In this document: positions 63,978 to 64,000 of the stretch, piece after piece
Layout: each line of letters begins with the position of its first letter
Numbering within the stretch: the stretch's first letter is position 1
Source: Nitrosospira multiformis
GTDB lineage: Bacteria; Pseudomonadota; Gammaproteobacteria; Burkholderiales; Nitrosomonadaceae
DNA: 64,000 bases
Assembly (NCBI RefSeq): GCF_900103165.1
Contig: NZ_FNKY01000001.1
Span: forward strand, 868,001 to 932,000
Reading direction: 5' to 3'
Program-made: the position numbers and the translations under genes
Notes under the pieces: generated by a model
What the model saw: the letters and a program-made list of their open reading frames with translations, nothing else
The model's database searches: none
Told to the model about the DNA's origin: nothing

Positions 63978-64000
63978 ATGATTTCAAATCCAGACACAGA
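63978..64000 (+). CDS. Possible start of a gene cut by the window edge
   Basis: ATG at 63978 is preceded by AGCAGGT at about six bases and reads MISNPDT to the end. Only seven codons are visible, so identity cannot be given. Confidence 0.25.

Overview
The window looks like a piece of chromosome from an ammonia-oxidising betaproteobacterium, most likely a Nitrosospira-type organism (an inference). The reasons are an Rh-type (Rh50-like) ammonium channel, a contiguous Calvin-cycle/glycolysis block (tkt-gap-pgk-pyk-fba), PEP-CTERM surface proteins with exosortase-associated acyltransferases, and typical betaproteobacterial gene order (ntrY/ntrX-like, DUF4390, rsmB, fmt, def, dprA, topB). Base composition is moderate, and no rRNA, tRNA, CRISPR array or intact insertion sequence was found.

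Layout. 1-13.9 kb holds core genes: a truncated recQ, pyrC and a flavin reductase on the minus strand; then a hypothetical membrane protein, folD, aceE-aceF, nadD-rsfS-rlmH, maf and rng on the plus strand. 14-16.2 kb holds the Rh channel and a LuxI/FeeM-like acyltransferase. 16.8-29 kb is the accessory region: a cytochrome P450 convergent with a fatty-acid desaturase, a VAO/PCMH-family flavoprotein oxidase, three paralogous 281-residue PEP-CTERM proteins, a secreted SGNH hydrolase and a second FeeM-like N-acyltransferase. It also carries pseudogene and transposase debris. 29.3-37.4 kb returns to housekeeping: an inositol-monophosphatase-family gene, a thioredoxin-fold protein, rsmE, argA, yggX, and a polyphosphate pair (ppk1 with a CYTH-CHAD protein). 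37.6-44.9 kb is the minus-strand carbon-fixation/glycolysis block. 45.1-52.7 kb is a minus-strand run of def, fmt, rsmB, a DUF4390 gene, an NtrY-like kinase and an NtrX-like regulator whose AAA+ domain is degenerate. 53.3-57.1 kb holds dprA and topB. 57.2-61.7 kb holds a stand-alone ACP/ketosynthase pair, a small membrane protein, a GNAT-like protein and a nucleotidyltransferase. lptF-lptG follow at the right edge.

The strongest non-coding signals are two families of small inverted-repeat elements. Family 1 has about 18-bp ends resembling AACCTAAATCCGGCAGTT. It recurs at least nine times and its ends repeatedly abut or contain start codons (nadD, rng, pyk, the ntrX-like gene, rsmB, fmt, dprA); once it supplies the last codons of fmt. 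Family 2 is a 179-bp near-palindrome flanked by a CTAG duplication at the stop codon of maf. The three PEP-CTERM genes each carry a correctly spaced sigma-54 -24/-12 promoter, with a shared upstream motif about 100 bp further out and a strong palindromic terminator. A decayed 3' end of the flavoprotein oxidase gene lies between two of them, pointing to an ancestral duplication of an oxidase/PEP-CTERM unit.
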